From assembly GCA_009746045.1 (NCBI GenBank), contig RPFO01000154.1, positions 8,029,693-8,089,692 of the forward strand: 60,000 bases of DNA, written 5' to 3'. This document shows positions 1 to 11,301 of this stretch, piece by piece. Both the position numbers and the translations under genes were made by a program. This stretch comes from Mesostigma viride (taxonomy: Eukaryota > Streptophyta > Mesostigmatophyceae > Mesostigmatales > Mesostigmataceae). Under the pieces are notes generated by a model that did no database searches, had not been told where the DNA came from, and saw only the letters and a list, made by a program, of their open reading frames with translations. Numbering within the stretch: the first letter of the stretch is position 1; every line of letters begins with the position of its first letter.

Positions 1-180
1 ACGTTGTAATAACCAGGCTATGGCGAATACACCCCCCAAACCTATGCACCACCTTCGTCCCTAAGTGTCTCCGGACCCACCGGACACGTGTCCTCCGTCA
101 GAAGTGGCGCGGCGCTACCGGCGCCGCGCCGTTTCTGGCGGGAACCCAAACACTATCGTATACGATAGTGTTTACGGACT

Positions 181-340
181 ATGGGTTAATACATTCTAGG
201 CGACTTCCTGCAAGGGTAGGGATGCAAACTACTCCTGCTCTGTGTGCACAAAGGGCACCGGCCTGCACACCACTGTATTCAGGCACCTAGGGGTGCCGAC
301 AGAGGTGGGAAGATCATCATGGCTTTACAAAGGCCCCCAG
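181..340 (-). repeat. Fragment of ORF1-element 3' region
   Basis: This stretch is a diverged inverted copy of about 20750-20905. Shared landmarks, read on the minus strand, include GATCTTCCCACCT, a run around ACCCTTGCAGGAAGT and TAGAATGTATTA. At 20750 the same sequence is the 3' untranslated part of an ORF1-bearing retroelement that ends in a hairpin and a TTAA tail. Here only this part remains. No coding sequence is seen in 1-650. Confidence 0.6.
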
Positions 341-465
341 TTCGATTCCGGTCGGATTCATCTGTAGATCGCGTTTTTCCGCGTTTTCCACGGCCCGGCA
401 CTGAACGCAAATGGCTTTCACCTTTGCGGAGTGCCTGATCAGAATACAAAGGCTAGCTAGGGCAT

Positions 466-523
466 GGTTGTCTCCTTGATACAATTAATTAATTAATTAA
501 CAGACACGTGACTGCGTCACGTG
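466..523 (-). repeat. Short repeat end, TTAA tract and CACGTGAC hairpin
   Basis: Positions 466-480 read GGTTGTCTCCTTGAT, a motif found at several other sites in the window. It abuts a TTAA repeat (about 484-500). A perfect hairpin, CACGTGAC-TGC-GTCACGTG, follows at 505-523. The hairpin plus TTAA tract matches the 3' ends of LINE elements at 15729, 16219 and 17881, so on the minus strand this is a 3' tail of that LINE group. Confidence 0.6.
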
Positions 524-540
524 AGCATAAGTCCTCAGTG

Positions 541-690
541 GGAGGGGAACATGATACAAAGGCTAGGGCATGGCTTCTCGACAGAGAGTGACTCTCTGCG
601 TAGGCAGAGCTTGGTGAAATTCTTAAGGCATCATCCATGGGCAGTCCCATTATAGGCAGGGCGTGGCTAAATTCTTAAGGCATCATCCAT
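541..690 (+). repeat. Dispersed repeat shared with 37985-38120
   Basis: The blocks containing GAGAGTGACTCTCTGC, AAATTCTTAAGGCATCATCC and GGCAGGGCGTGGCTAAA recur in the same order and orientation at about 37985-38120. There they form the 3' untranslated part of a minus-strand ORF1 element. The phrase around AATTCTTAAGGCATCATCCATGG occurs twice within this copy (about 617-640 and 671-692). Confidence 0.6.
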
Positions 691-1990
691 GGAGCCGGTC
701 CATGGAGGCTCTTTGGGGCATCCTAGCTCTGGATCGTGTGCCCCAAGCTAGCATATTCATTGCTGCCATTCGCCGGCTGTATGAGGGATCACAGGCAGTA
801 GTGCGGACTGCGGAAGGCACCACCCCACCATTCCTTCTTCACCACGGCCGGGGTGTGGCAAGGTTGTGTCCTGTCCCCATATCTGTTCATTATTGTGGTG
901 GATCACGTCATGGGCCGGGCACGTACGCGCTTTACTGCTCTTAAGGGGTTCAAGCCTGGCTTGGACATCCTTAATGATCGTGAATACGGCGGCGGTGGCC
1001 ATGGTTACCGCCTGTCCGACCTGATTTATGTGGATGATACCACCCTCATCGGGCGCCCCGAGCACATTCAGACCTGGCTGGACTGTCTGGGCTTGGAGGC
1101 GCAGGCGGTGGAAGCCCCGGCTGCTCGACGGGAAGGAGACCTGTTGAGTTCCGTGATCGCCTCAAACTGCTGGGGAGCATGCTCCCCGACACCGCCGACG
1201 ATGTGGACATCCGCATCGGCCTGGCCTGGGCCAGGCATCGTTCGCTCAAAACTTACTGGCACTTCTAAGGACCTGGGCGAGCACCGCAAGCGAATGCTCT
1301 TCACGGTCCTGGTCCTCACGGTGCTCACCTATGGCGCCGAGGCATGGACGCTCACGGACACACTGGCCACACGGCTGGACGGCACGGTTACCAGGATGCT
1401 CCGACAGGTCCTGAATGTAGGGTTTTCCAAGCGTAGGTCCTTAGAGTCTTTGTATCAGGGTATGCCTCGCATTTCGGACGAGATTAGGCAGCGTAGGATA
1501 GCATTCGTAGGACATCTTGCTCGCACCAGTCAGGTAGACACCAACCTCGGTCTGGCCGGCCCCCAGCGGCTTGGCCAACCAGGGCGGCATATCCTGACCT
1601 GGCCTTGCCCCAAGGACATTCCTAGAAAGATTGGTAAACCTGCCAAGACCTATACATAGCAGTTGCTAGCCAACCTAGTGGTCCCAGCCCCGTTTGAACA
1701 CCGCATTTCCTCCCTCTCTCTTGCTTGGACTGCTATGCAGAACAAGAAGAGGTGGAAGACGATTGTCCAGGCTCACACGCCGGCCCCTGTGGGCAAGCCC
1801 CACCCCCTCAAGGAGGGGGGCGCTTTGCTGAGTAGCGTAGTTAGGATTTTCTAGATAAGCTTGGAGTTAGCTTAGTTCGGTTTTGCGGCTCCGCCCACCT
1901 CCATCCATCCAGCAAGGGAATTCGTGATACATGATCTCCCAACGGAGTCATGTAATAATTTAATTTAATTTTAATAGCCTCCCAACGGAC
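690..1990 (+). mobile_element. LINE copy A: 5'-truncated reverse transcriptase remnant
   Basis: This encodes the middle and C-terminal part of a non-LTR retrotransposon ORF2. The palm runs from LWGILALDRVP through GCVLSPYLFIIVVDHVM and the catalytic box YVDD (YADD in the other copies). A C-terminal block follows (LTYGAEAWTLT, RQRRIAFVGHLART). The element is dead: the frame changes near 850, and about 70 codons after GLEAQAV are deleted or shifted compared with the copies at 13180 and 19790. The endonuclease and the RT fingers are absent, so it is strongly 5'-truncated. The tail holds the hairpin at 1929-1953 and AATTTAATTTAATTTT. Confidence 0.9.
1929..1953 (+). repeat. LINE 3' hairpin (copy A)
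   Basis: ACATGA, bulged T, CTCC, loop CAAC, then GGAG and TCATGT. It sits directly before the AT-rich tail of copy A. The same architecture occurs in other LINE tails of this window. Confidence 0.75.
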
Positions 1991-2236
1991 CGTAGCCTGC
2001 CAATTAAGGCAAACTGAACAACTCGTGCAGGTGAAACCACGGTTCGTCAAGCCCAGGCATATAATGCTGTGCCAGGTAGGGCAGAGGCTAACCTTTGAAG
2101 AACCTCTATGCTCCATGAAGTGACCCCACATCCATGGTCGGGCTGAGGGTGTGTGTGCCCTTTAGGGCCAGTGAAGCTTCCTGTAGCGTAACTGCACTCA
2201 TTTAGGATCATGTACATCTTTCGACCCTTGCTGAGC

Positions 2237-5200
2237 TTACAAACACAATGATTCAAGCCGCGCTTGCCGGCTCTTGAGCACGTCATTTATCCGCGCCACT
2301 GTGACACCTTTACAGCACCAGGCCTCCACCTCCACAAGCCGCGGGCACGCCTCCACCAATGGGACCAGGCTGGCATCCGTTAACCCCTCACAGCCGGCGC
2401 AGTGGAAGTACTCCAGCCACTCGCGGCAAGGGGCCGCCGCGAGCGCGCTGACCCCCGCATCTGTCACGCCCAGGCACCCCCACAGCTTGATCCGGCTCAG
2501 CCTGGGGCATCGCTCGGCGAGCAACCTCAGGAAAGCATCCGTCACTAGGGAGGAGCAGCTGTTGACGTCCACATGGGTGAGGCTTGGGCACTCGAGGGCC
2601 AGGGTGCACAGGCCCAGGTCGGTGAGCGCGCGGCAGCTGCCGACCTTGATCACGCGCAGGCGGTCGCCCGCCCGGTGGGCCAGCAGGGCAAGAGTGTGGT
2701 CCTGCGGGCGCATGCAGGCGTGGCAGTTAAAGAAATGCATATTCCATTTGGATGGTGGGTGAGCATGTGGTCCTGCAGGCGGGAGGGAAAGGCGCGGCCA
2801 AAATGTTGGACAGCACCAAGAACATAGAATCTAGTCTAGGTCATCTAGTCGCTCTACACGTAAGCCAGCCATAATTTCAATGCACAAGGCTACACATTTC
2901 CATCTCCATTCATATTCATCATCCTGAACGACTCAAAAACGCGGACAAGATAACGGCAGGCTCGAGCTACCATGGTCCGGATTCTCCCGATTTCTGGCCT
3001 GCGCTGGTTGTCTCCTTGATAAACAACGCCACAAGTTGGAATATCGAAGGATACATATACCCTAGTGGCTGGAAACAAAGTGTGGTCAACTGCGTACGAA
3101 TGGCCCCCTGTAAGTTGCACTGGGGCACTTGGGCTAGCAATCGCTATCGATAGGTACAACTTGCGATGGGTGCTCAATTTTAGTATCTCCCCACCTTTCG
3201 CCATACAAAAAGCGCCGCGTCGTAAACCATAAACCCTTGCTTCAATCGGCCTCAAGAGCACCATTGTGGAGTGTAAAGTATGTGTCATTTGTCCTTGTAA
3301 AAACGTTAACAGTGCTTTGTACTCAGCGACTACAGTAGTTTTAGGCAGGGGCATGACCGAGGAAGGCTACTACATCATGCTCCCACATCAAACACCACAA
3401 GGATACCACATCAAATGACACATCTAATGGTGAGCACATCTAATGGTGTTGTGACCCCGCGGGCATGAGCGAGAGCCCCCGCCAACAAGAAGGGGAAAAA
3501 AGGATACACTTGATTTCAATAGACAGTTAAATGCCTATTCATTACAGGATGCATCTTTGCACGCAGTCAAACGTGGAAGGCGAGCCAAGGCACTTAAAGC
3601 CAAAACACAACAATCAACACAACACAACCCGGGACCACCAGATTTTAACTGCACGAAATGCAAGTGTGCGTGGTCATTATCGACTCCATGGAGCAGATGT
3701 GTCGATAGAGCCTACTGAGATGTGCCAAACTGCACACCCTTGCACCCAGGCATTGATGAACCTGAGTACCTAAACCTGTGCGAGCATGTCCCCACCACCC
3801 GCCTGGCCACATGCTAATGGAGTGGATGTCCCCTATTACAACGAACCATATCAATGAGACAAACCAACCAACATGTCTACCCCCTAGATTGAAATGGATA
3901 TTGGATATGACAAGAAAGCACCACGCTGCTGGTGCAACCCACAAATATGAGCCATGCTGCCACCCACCGACATCTCGGGCTTGCTGGCACCCGCATGCAT
4001 CTCCACCACCCACGAACACATGCTGCGCTGACCTAGCCACCCACCGACATCTCGGGCTTGCTGGCACCCGCATGCATCTCCACCACCCACGAACACATGC
4101 TGCGCTGACCTAGCCACCCACCAACATCTCGGTCTTGCTGGCCCCCGCACGCATCTCCACCACCCACGAACACATGCCGCGCTGACCTAGCCACCCACCG
4201 ATATGTCAGTCTTGCTGGCATCGATTTCCTCCAACTGGGACGCCGCGTCCGCCAGCACGCGCAGGCCCAGCTCGTCCGTCAACTTGGAGCATGCGGACAG
4301 CCCCACCCGCGTGAGGGGGCGGTAGCCACCCAGCCATGCGCCCACGGCGCCCGCACCCGCGGCCTGCAGTCCACCGCCAACCGCCACCCCTTGGTTACCT
4401 GCACCGGCTGTGCCCTGATTGCCCCCACCCGCCATTCCTGGATTGCCGGCACCCGGTGTGTTCCAGTTGCCGGCTCCTGCTGCCTGTTGACGGCTATTGC
4501 TTGCCCCTGCGCCCTCCCGGCCAATTCCCGCATTACCGTCCCCACTCCCGCCAGCATTACCGCCAGCGGCAGAATCACTGCCACGTTCATCCCTGGAATG
4601 AACCGGGGCGATGGCGGCCGCACCGGTGGCGGCGCTGACGGAAGAACTGGAAGAATTAGCAGCAGAAGGTGAAGAGCTCTCTGCCACGCTGCCACGGCTG
4701 GGGCCAGCGCAAGGGGTGCCATGCGAAGCGCTGGCAGGGCGCCGCAGCAGCGCGATGATCCCTGCGTCCGTCACCCACCCGCACATCTCCAGGTCAATGT
4801 CGCGCAGCAGCGGGCACCCCTGCGCCAGCGAGGTGACACCGGCATCCGTCACGCTCCTGCAGTCGGCCACGCTCAGCGAGCGGAGGGTGGGGCAGCCGGC
4901 ACCCAGCGCGGCGAGGCTGCGGTCAGTGATGCGGCGACAGCCACGCAGGGCCAGGGTGGCCAGGGGCCTGGCGTTTGAGGCCAGGGACGCAATTGCCTCG
5001 TCTGTCACGCGGTGGCACTCGGAGAGGAGCAGGGAGGAGAGGGAGGACAGGCGGCGCGCCAGCGAGACCACCGCGGCATCGTCCACTTGGGTGCACCCGG
5101 AGAGATCCAGGTGGGTGAGGGAGGGGCAACCGGCCACGAGTGCGGTGATGCTGGCAGACGTTACCGAGGTGCACTTGGGAAGCTCCACGCTGGTCAAGTG

Positions 5201-5917
5201 CGGGAAACGGGCGGGGACGGGCGCTGGCGTGGGGATTTCGGTGCCAGGAACCGTGGATGGGCCAGGCGCTGCGCCAAGGATCAGCAAGGGGGAGGATGGA
5301 TTGTCCGTAGTCACGTTGTCGTCGTTTTGACTGGCGCCGCAGAAGGCAGTTAAAAGGACGACCTCGGCGAGGATGGCCAGTTGTTCGAAGCGGTCCGCTG
5401 GGAGGGAGAAGCGTCGAGCGCTTTGGCACGCACGAAGCGCGCAGGCGGTCGCCCTGCCGATGAGCGTGCCCAGAGTTCTGGAGTCAACTGTTGTAAGCGC
5501 GGTCTGGACAACGTCCCGCTTTATCGCATCCCGAGAATTATCCACCAAACTCCTGGTCGCGCTATTTCGCGCCATGACTGCGTAAAGTTCGCAAGGTTCC
5601 CAGGCCAATGTCCTCACGTCCTCGCATGTCCGATTGACGGCGTTCCGGAAACCAGATGACACGCAGCGCAGCGCAATCCTCTCGAGCACAGGCAGGTTTT
5701 CAAGCACGAGCCCCCCCGTTATGGCATTGCCGAACACCGTTTCCGCTGGCGAATCCTCCACGAGATACATGGGTATCTCCGTGCTGCTTGCGTGCCCAGA
5801 ATTCTCTCCATCTGCCACATCTCCTAGCGCCATCTGATGCATATGGCCACTCAAACCCAGCTCCATGGCGGAGCCACCGCAGTTCATTAATGGGATTGGG
5901 AGCGAGATTGGACACAC
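2237..5917 (-). CDS. F-box-like leucine-rich-repeat protein (AMN1/FBXL type)
   Basis: Two exons are modelled: 5917-4199 and 2701-2237, about 727 residues. The donor is TCG|GTGGGT and the acceptor is CGCAG|GAC, both in phase 0. The join (KTDIS then DHTLALL) completes an LRR. The N-terminus (about 80-130) resembles an F-box (LENLPVLERIALRCVSSGF), but weakly. From about residue 235, cysteine-type LRRs follow, for example LTHLDLSGCTQVDDAAVVSL and LRSLSVADCRSVTDAGVTSL. A Ser/Gly/Asn-rich insert of about 150 residues splits the array before a final block of repeats. Family knowledge suggests a substrate-binding subunit of an SCF-type ubiquitin ligase or an AMN1-like protein. The target is unknown. 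The first ATG was taken; a later Met (MELGLSGHMHQ) could also start translation. Confidence 0.82.
2702..4198 (-). other. Intron of the LRR gene
   Basis: A 1497-bp intron inferred from matching phases and LRR continuity. It holds a 77-bp tandem array next to the donor (3961-4221). It also holds a dispersed repeat copy at about 2940-3020 that ends in GGTTGTCTCCTTGAT. Open frames inside it (such as 2890-3354 minus) show no family features. Confidence 0.75.
2940..3020 (+). repeat. Dispersed repeat ending GGTTGTCTCCTTGAT
   Basis: The sequence runs from a GATAACGGCAGG block through GAGCTACCATGGTC and ATTTCTGGCCTGCGC to GGTTGTCTCCTTGAT. Related copies lie at about 14140-14215, 40206-40310 and, shorter, 43970-44000. 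Bare 3' ends lie at 466, 17761 and 45119. A fixed right end with variable left ends suggests 5'-truncated retroposed copies. Confidence 0.55.
3961..4221 (+). repeat. 77-bp minisatellite spanning the LRR gene splice donor
   Basis: About 3.4 copies, with unit starts at 3961, 4038, 4115 and 4192 (exact spacing 77). The last unit overlaps the end of exon 1 and its GTGGGT donor. Each upstream unit therefore carries a copy of the exon end (a KxxxSVGG-like reading on the minus strand) plus the donor. Confidence 0.9.
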
Positions 5918-7189
5918 GTCACGGACAACTGCTAGGTGTGAAGGCTAGAGACTATCAATTTGACATGCTCAAGCGCAAGTCCGATCGATCGCACAAACAA
6001 ACACCAACAAGGTGTTCGGGCTTGGCAAGCGCGCCACGTGGCAGACCTTTCCTGCTGTTTGCAATTTGTATGGATGGGCAGTTCTTTGTCTGGTAAGCTT
6101 ACGTAATACGTTGTCACAACTTGCGCATGCATGTCGCATGAGGGTGCCAGGTGGAGTGTTTGAAAGTCTGTGAGGAAGAAAGAATCCATCTACAACAGGA
6201 AAAAGGATCTGATTTGCATGGAAAAAGGATCTGTGAGATGCGAAAAGACGACCTGGCCGCCATACGGCATAAAGATCTCCATTTCTCGCCCGAGATCTTT
6301 AATTAAAAAGCACCGGAGATATTTGGTCTTGGCAAACTTTTGCGCTGAAAGATGCAGGCCACCATTTGGCGTTATGTACGGTCTAAAGCACCGTTACTGC
6401 GACTATCTACTAGTTGCTATGACCGGAGCGTGATAAAACTAAAATGAACTGAAATGAACATAACATACTAGTTGGCCCTGGCGGTAAACGCCCGGAGCAA
6501 AACGAGCTGATCTTAGAGAATTTAGGCACAACTAGGCATTTCAGGCTATTTCTGGCTTCCCTGGGTCACCTTAACTGTTATATGGAAATAAACTAACACC
6601 CATTTCACCGGAAAACGAGCTGATCCGTCCTCGCGCGGGGTCTGAGCGCTCTAATTGCGAGAAATAATTAATCATGTTTCAAAGTCAGCCACCGGCACGC
6701 GCAGGCCGTGGGTACGGCCGACTAGCCTCGACTACGGAGGCACATGGCGCACGGCATGCGCTCCGGCCTCCGAGCCTGGCTTGCGCGAGCAAGGCCAAAG
6801 TCTAGCCTTCCCTCATTGCCGTCGACAGCGGTCATCATATACGCTGTCGCTCGCAATTTTGGATTTCCATTTCCTCTCAGGATTACAGTTAGTCGTTCCG
6901 GGAAATTCGGTCTTTACTTAGTCTAGGAACTGCGTTTTTGGTCCAAAGGTGTGATTCCAACGGTGTGATTCCATTGCGATCTTTCCCCGCGTGTACGTTT
7001 TCTGCATGACCGTGCATGGCGGCAGCCTGCCCTGAACGACTACACGCAAGGCTCCAGTGGGCCCCTTCAGCGAATTTCTTTGGAGTGACAGTTACAAATT
7101 CAAATTCACTCCGGGAGCTTTAGCAAGTGATCACGATTATGTACCAAACTAAGGTTACTGGCCTGGGTAGGCGGGGAGGGGAGGGAGCA
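5918..7189. other. Intergenic region
   Basis: It lies upstream of the LRR gene and presumably contains its promoter. No convincing gene, RNA gene or known repeat is seen. Open frames are short and of odd composition. Confidence 0.5.
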
Positions 7190-7555
7190 ATGGCGACGGC
7201 GGTGGATTTGAACGTGGCCAATACAAGGACCGACTTGACTGGGGTAAGACGGATAGGAAAACCTGCCTCCACTGGTCGTCCGTCGAAGTCTTTTAGCAGT
7301 GACCGTTCCCAGCCCGGGGTTTCCGATGCATCCTACGACAGCACCGACAAGGTCTCTCCCTTGAAGAAACGAGGGCGCGATCAAGGGGAGGATGAGGAGA
7401 CCTCTGGCGCCGTTGATGAAAGAGAGACAGTCAAGGAGATGGTACGACAGGAGCGAGACGAGGAGGCAAAGGCGAAAGAAAAGCTGCAACTGACAGAAAG
7501 TGGAAACTGCGGCGTGGACGTCATGTACACCTTGTTTCAAGACCTGGGCTTGTGA
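7190..7555 (+). CDS. Hypothetical charged protein, possible single-exon gene
   Basis: An open frame of 121 residues, starting at an ATG in the context AGCAATGGCG (an earlier ATG at 7127 is also in frame). The product is unrecognised. The middle is Ser/Thr-rich, followed by a strongly charged, probably helical stretch (SPLKKRGRDQGEDEETSG, then ERETVKEMVRQERDEEAKAK). There is no signal peptide and no membrane segment. It could be an exon of a larger gene or a retroelement gag remnant. Confidence is low because the opposite strand is also open. Confidence 0.3.
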   Translation: MATAVDLNVANTRTDLTGVRRIGKPASTGRPSKSFSSDRSQPGVSDASYDSTDKVSPLKKRGRDQGEDEETSGAVDERETVKEMVRQERDEEAKAKEKLQLTESGNCGVDVMYTLFQDLGL

Positions 7556-8482
7556 CGCCGCTTTAACGCTTGCAATTGCAGCTGCGAGACTTTAAGGCGA
7601 TGCCAACGTGCTGAACCCTGGCGTGCCGTGCTCTGAACAACTGGTGTGTATGGTCTGATCTTACTACTTCCACGGAGGGTGCAGATCCATGCAATTGCCT
7701 CCGAGTTGTAGAATGGGTTCGTTTAACAAGGATCATGCGGCTGGCCTGACGTAAATCGCACGCCTCTGCTCTGTGTTAAAAAGAATCACGTGGCAATTGG
7801 TATGCCATCATTATTTGGCAGGCGCGGCTAAGCAGCCAGCCAAGCGGTGGCCATGAGCTCGATTGAGATCTGTCTGCATCACTTTGGCAGCGTCTACGGC
7901 CGTGCGCAAGCCCGGCCATGCGTTTCCCTTGGATTTTGCCCCCCAAGGCTTTGTACATAAAATTTACTGGACGCGCGTGTGTCCAGCCCAACTAATTTTT
8001 GAATTACCGCGAGGGAAGTATCACGTGGCCTGCCTGTAGGCAGTCACAACAGTAGCCTTTAGAACTGTATGCGGCATCATGAGGACATGCTGGATCCCAG
8101 GAGTCTGGCATGCCTGTCCCTGAAGACTGTGGGCGCAGCAAGAGCTATTTTTAGCCTTGTCACGGCAGTGCTGCGCCCTCTGCAAGGCTGTCACCAATCT
8201 GTCTCCCCCTTACCATCGGGGGATGCTTTTTATCCCAGCCCGGACAGTCTAAAGCAGCTTCTATGTCTCAAGGGGGCAGAGTGTAAGTAAGCAAGTACTT
8301 GCGTGTCATGCGCATGGACATGCCACGGAGTACTATGCTAATCTTGTTAGAAAATAATTACACGAAAGTGACAAATATCATCTGCATCATGCCCCAACCA
8401 TGTAGGGCAGAGTTTAGTATGTGGTGTTTGAGGTATGTGCGTGGAAGCCACACCATCATACGCTAATTCATACCTGAGCATT
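7556..8482. other. Non-coding stretch with one dispersed repeat
   Basis: No gene is seen. Positions 8293-8326 (AAGTACTTGCGTGTCATGCG and following) recur at 40368-40400, marking another dispersed repeat of unknown type. Confidence 0.45.
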
Positions 8483-10428
8483 AAAAAAATTAAATTAAAT
8501 TATAACATGCCTCCGTGGGGAGGTCATGTAGCACATATTCCATGATGGATGGGGTGGAGGAAGCCGCGTGATCGAACGATCCTAACTCTAAGCTATCTAG
8601 AAAATCCTAACTACACTACTCATCAAAACGCCTCCTCCGCTTGGGGGGAGGGGGCTTGCCCACAGGGTCGGGCGTGTGCGCCTTGACAATCTTCTTCCAC
8701 CGCGCGGTCTTGTCCTGCATGGCAGTCCAAAGACGGGAGAGAGAGTGGATGCGGTGCTCAAACTGGGCTGGGACCACTAGGTCGTCCAGCAACATCTGGA
8801 TGTAGGTCGTGACAGGTTTCCCTACCCTTTTGGGAATGCCCTCGGGGCCAGGCCAGGTCAGAATGTGTCGCCCTGGCTGGCCAAGCCGCTGGGGGCCGGC
8901 CAGGCCAAGGGCGGTGTCGACCTGGCTGGTGCGAGCAAGGTGTCCTACAAATGCTATCCTACGCTGCCTAATCTCGTCCGAAATACGAGGCATGCCATGA
9001 TACAAAGATTCTGATGACGGACGCTCGGAAAAACCTACGTTAAGGACCTGACGGAGCATCCTGTAAACCGTGCCGTCTAGCCTAGCCGCCAGTTTGGGTG
9101 GGATGGTCCACGCCTCGGCGCCATACGTGAGCACCGTGAGGACGATCGGACCTTGAAGAGCATGCGCTTGCGGTGCTCGCCCAGGCCCTTCGAGCGCCAG
9201 TAGGGTTTGAGCGAACGGAGCTTGGCCCAGGCAAGGCCAATGCGGGTCTCCACATCGTCGGCGGTGTCAGGAAGCCAGCTCCCCAACAGTTTGAAGCGGT
9301 CGCGGAACGGGACCGTCGTCCCGTCGAGCAGGCGCGGTAGCGGCGGTGGGCTGGAGGCCCCAATCACCATCGCCTCAGTTTTGACACTAATCTCCAACCC
9401 CACCGCCCTCGCCTCCAGGCCCAGACAGTCCAGCCAGGTCTGGATGTGCTCGGGGCTCTCGATGAGGGTGGTGTCATCCGCATAAATCAGGTCAGCAAGG
9501 CGGTAACCCTGGAGGTCTAACCCCGCCGTGCTCTTTCACGTTAAGGATGTCCAAGCCTGGCTCGAACCCCTTAAGAGCAGTAAAGCGCGCACGTGCCCGG
9601 CGCATGACGTGATCCACGACAATAATGAACAGGTATGGGGACAAGACACAACCTTGCCACACCCCGTGGTGAAGGGGGAATGGTGGGGTGGTGCCTTCCG
9701 CAGTCCGCACTACTGCCTGTGAGCCCTCATACAGTCGGCGAATGGCAGCAATAAACGCAGGTGGTACCCGATCCAGAGCTAGGATGGCCCAAAGAGCCTC
9801 CCAGAGAACCGTGTCAAAGGCCTTGATATAGTCAACAAAAATGAAGACCAGCGGCAAACTGTCAGGGGGAAGGCGACGCACCTCCTCCATCAACCGGCGC
9901 GCGACAAACACAGCCATGACAGTGTTACGACCACGACGGAAACCCATCTGAGACTCACCCAGGTGTGGGTCCAGTGCGGCGCGGAGCCTGTGCAGCATCA
10001 TGCGCATGAAGACCTTCAGCGCGGCGCTCTGGAGGCAGACACCCCGGTAGTTACCGGGGTCAGCAGCAGAGCCCTTCTTGTACAGCATGACGCGGATGGC
10101 CGTCTGCCACTCAGCAGGCGGACTCAGGCTCGTCAGAGAGCAGGACACGGTTGCAGAACGCCAGCAGAAGATCCCTAACCGCCGGATCAGGGGTCTTCAG
10201 CAGCTCAGCAGAAAGGTGGTCGGCACCGACCGCCGCATCGTACCGCAGGCGAGCAAGGGCGCCGTCCAATTCCTTTAAAGTGAAGGGGGGGACGACGTCG
10301 TCAGTGCCAGGCAAGGCAGCCCTCCTGCAAGGCGGGGACTTGGTAGTCCGCGGCCGAGGAGGGGGGCGCTGGCGGCAGCGGGGGTCCGGCGACCCCGAGG
10401 CGGGCGGCTGTCTCGGGGTGATCTGAGG
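8483..10428 (-). mobile_element. LINE copy B: ORF2 from RT fingers to C-terminus
   Basis: Minus-strand non-LTR retrotransposon. In order: FTLKELDGALARLRYDAAVG and AEWQTAIRVMLYKKG (fingers), NYRGVCL, the QMGFRRGRNT block, FIFVDYIKAFDTVLW (first catalytic Asp), GCVLSPYLF, then frame breaks near 10140, 9510 and 9130 and the C-terminal block ending KRRRRFDE. The YADD region is intact in sequence but falls at the frame break near 9490. No endonuclease is present, so the element is 5'-truncated at about 10428. The 3' end carries the hairpin at 8505-8529 and an AATTTAATTT-type tail. It lies head-to-head with copy C/D. Confidence 0.9.
8505..8529 (-). repeat. LINE 3' hairpin (copy B)
   Basis: On the minus strand: ACATG, AC, CTCC, loop CCAC, GGAG, G, CATGT. 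It is followed by an ATTTA-repeat tail. Same position and fold as in copies A, D and G. Confidence 0.75.
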
Positions 10429-10612
10429 GGTGACCTGAGCATGGGCATCTGTGAAACCAGGCCATGCGGAGGAGTTCTCACCGTGTTTTTCAGAATGGTG
10501 GCTTTTTATTGAGGGTCTCATATCCGTCTCAAGAGTTAGTTAATGAATCAATTTCAAATGTCGAGGAAAGCCCTCTTCAGCACCTAATGCCAATTAATTA
10601 ATTAATTAATTG
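10429..10612. repeat. Spacer between head-to-head LINEs with TTAA tract
   Basis: About 180 bp without coding signs. It ends in a TTAA repeat (about 10594-10611) that touches the first base of copy C and could be the tail of an older element. Confidence 0.45.
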
Positions 10613-11301
10613 CACCTTGCCAAGGATGAACTCGCGGATGCCAAGGCCTGCCAGGCTCGCAACCAGGGCAAGGACATGTGGTACCACCTCGACCGGCTCG
10701 GCGGCCGGCGGTAGCGCACCCCGGTGGAGCACACGGGGGACCGGACGGCACGGCGCCGGTCAGCCTTGACCGCTGGTTGGCCCACAATGTTTCCTTGACC
10801 GGTGGGGCTCGCGCCCCCCCCCGCCGCTCCACCCCGAGACGGCCGCCCGCCTCGGGGTCGCCGGACCCCCGCCGCCGCCAGCGCCCCCCTCCTCGGCCGC
10901 GGACTACCAAGTCCCCGCCTTGCCGTGCAGGAGGGCTGCCTTGCCACTGACGACGTCGTCCCCCCCTTCACTTTGAAGGAATTGGACGGCGCCCTTGCTC
11001 GCCTGCGGTACGATGCGGCGGTCGGTGCCGACCACCTTTCTGCTGAGCTGCTGAAGACCCCTGATCCGGCGGTTAGGGATCTTCTGCCGCTACTGTGGCG
11101 TTCTGCAACCGTGTCCTGCTCTCTGACGAGCCTGAGTCCGCCTGCTGAGTGGCAGACGGCCATCCGCGTCATGCTGTACAAGAAGGGCTCTGAGCACTGC
11201 TGACCCCGGTAACTACCGGGGTGTCTGCCTCCAGAGCGCCGCGCTGAAGGTCTTCATGCGCATGATGCTGCACAGGCTCCGCGCCGCGCTGGACCCACAC
11301 C

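Noticed and set aside
2890-3354. 154-residue minus-strand open frame
   Set aside because: It lies inside the LRR gene intron, overlaps a dispersed repeat copy and has no recognisable motif.
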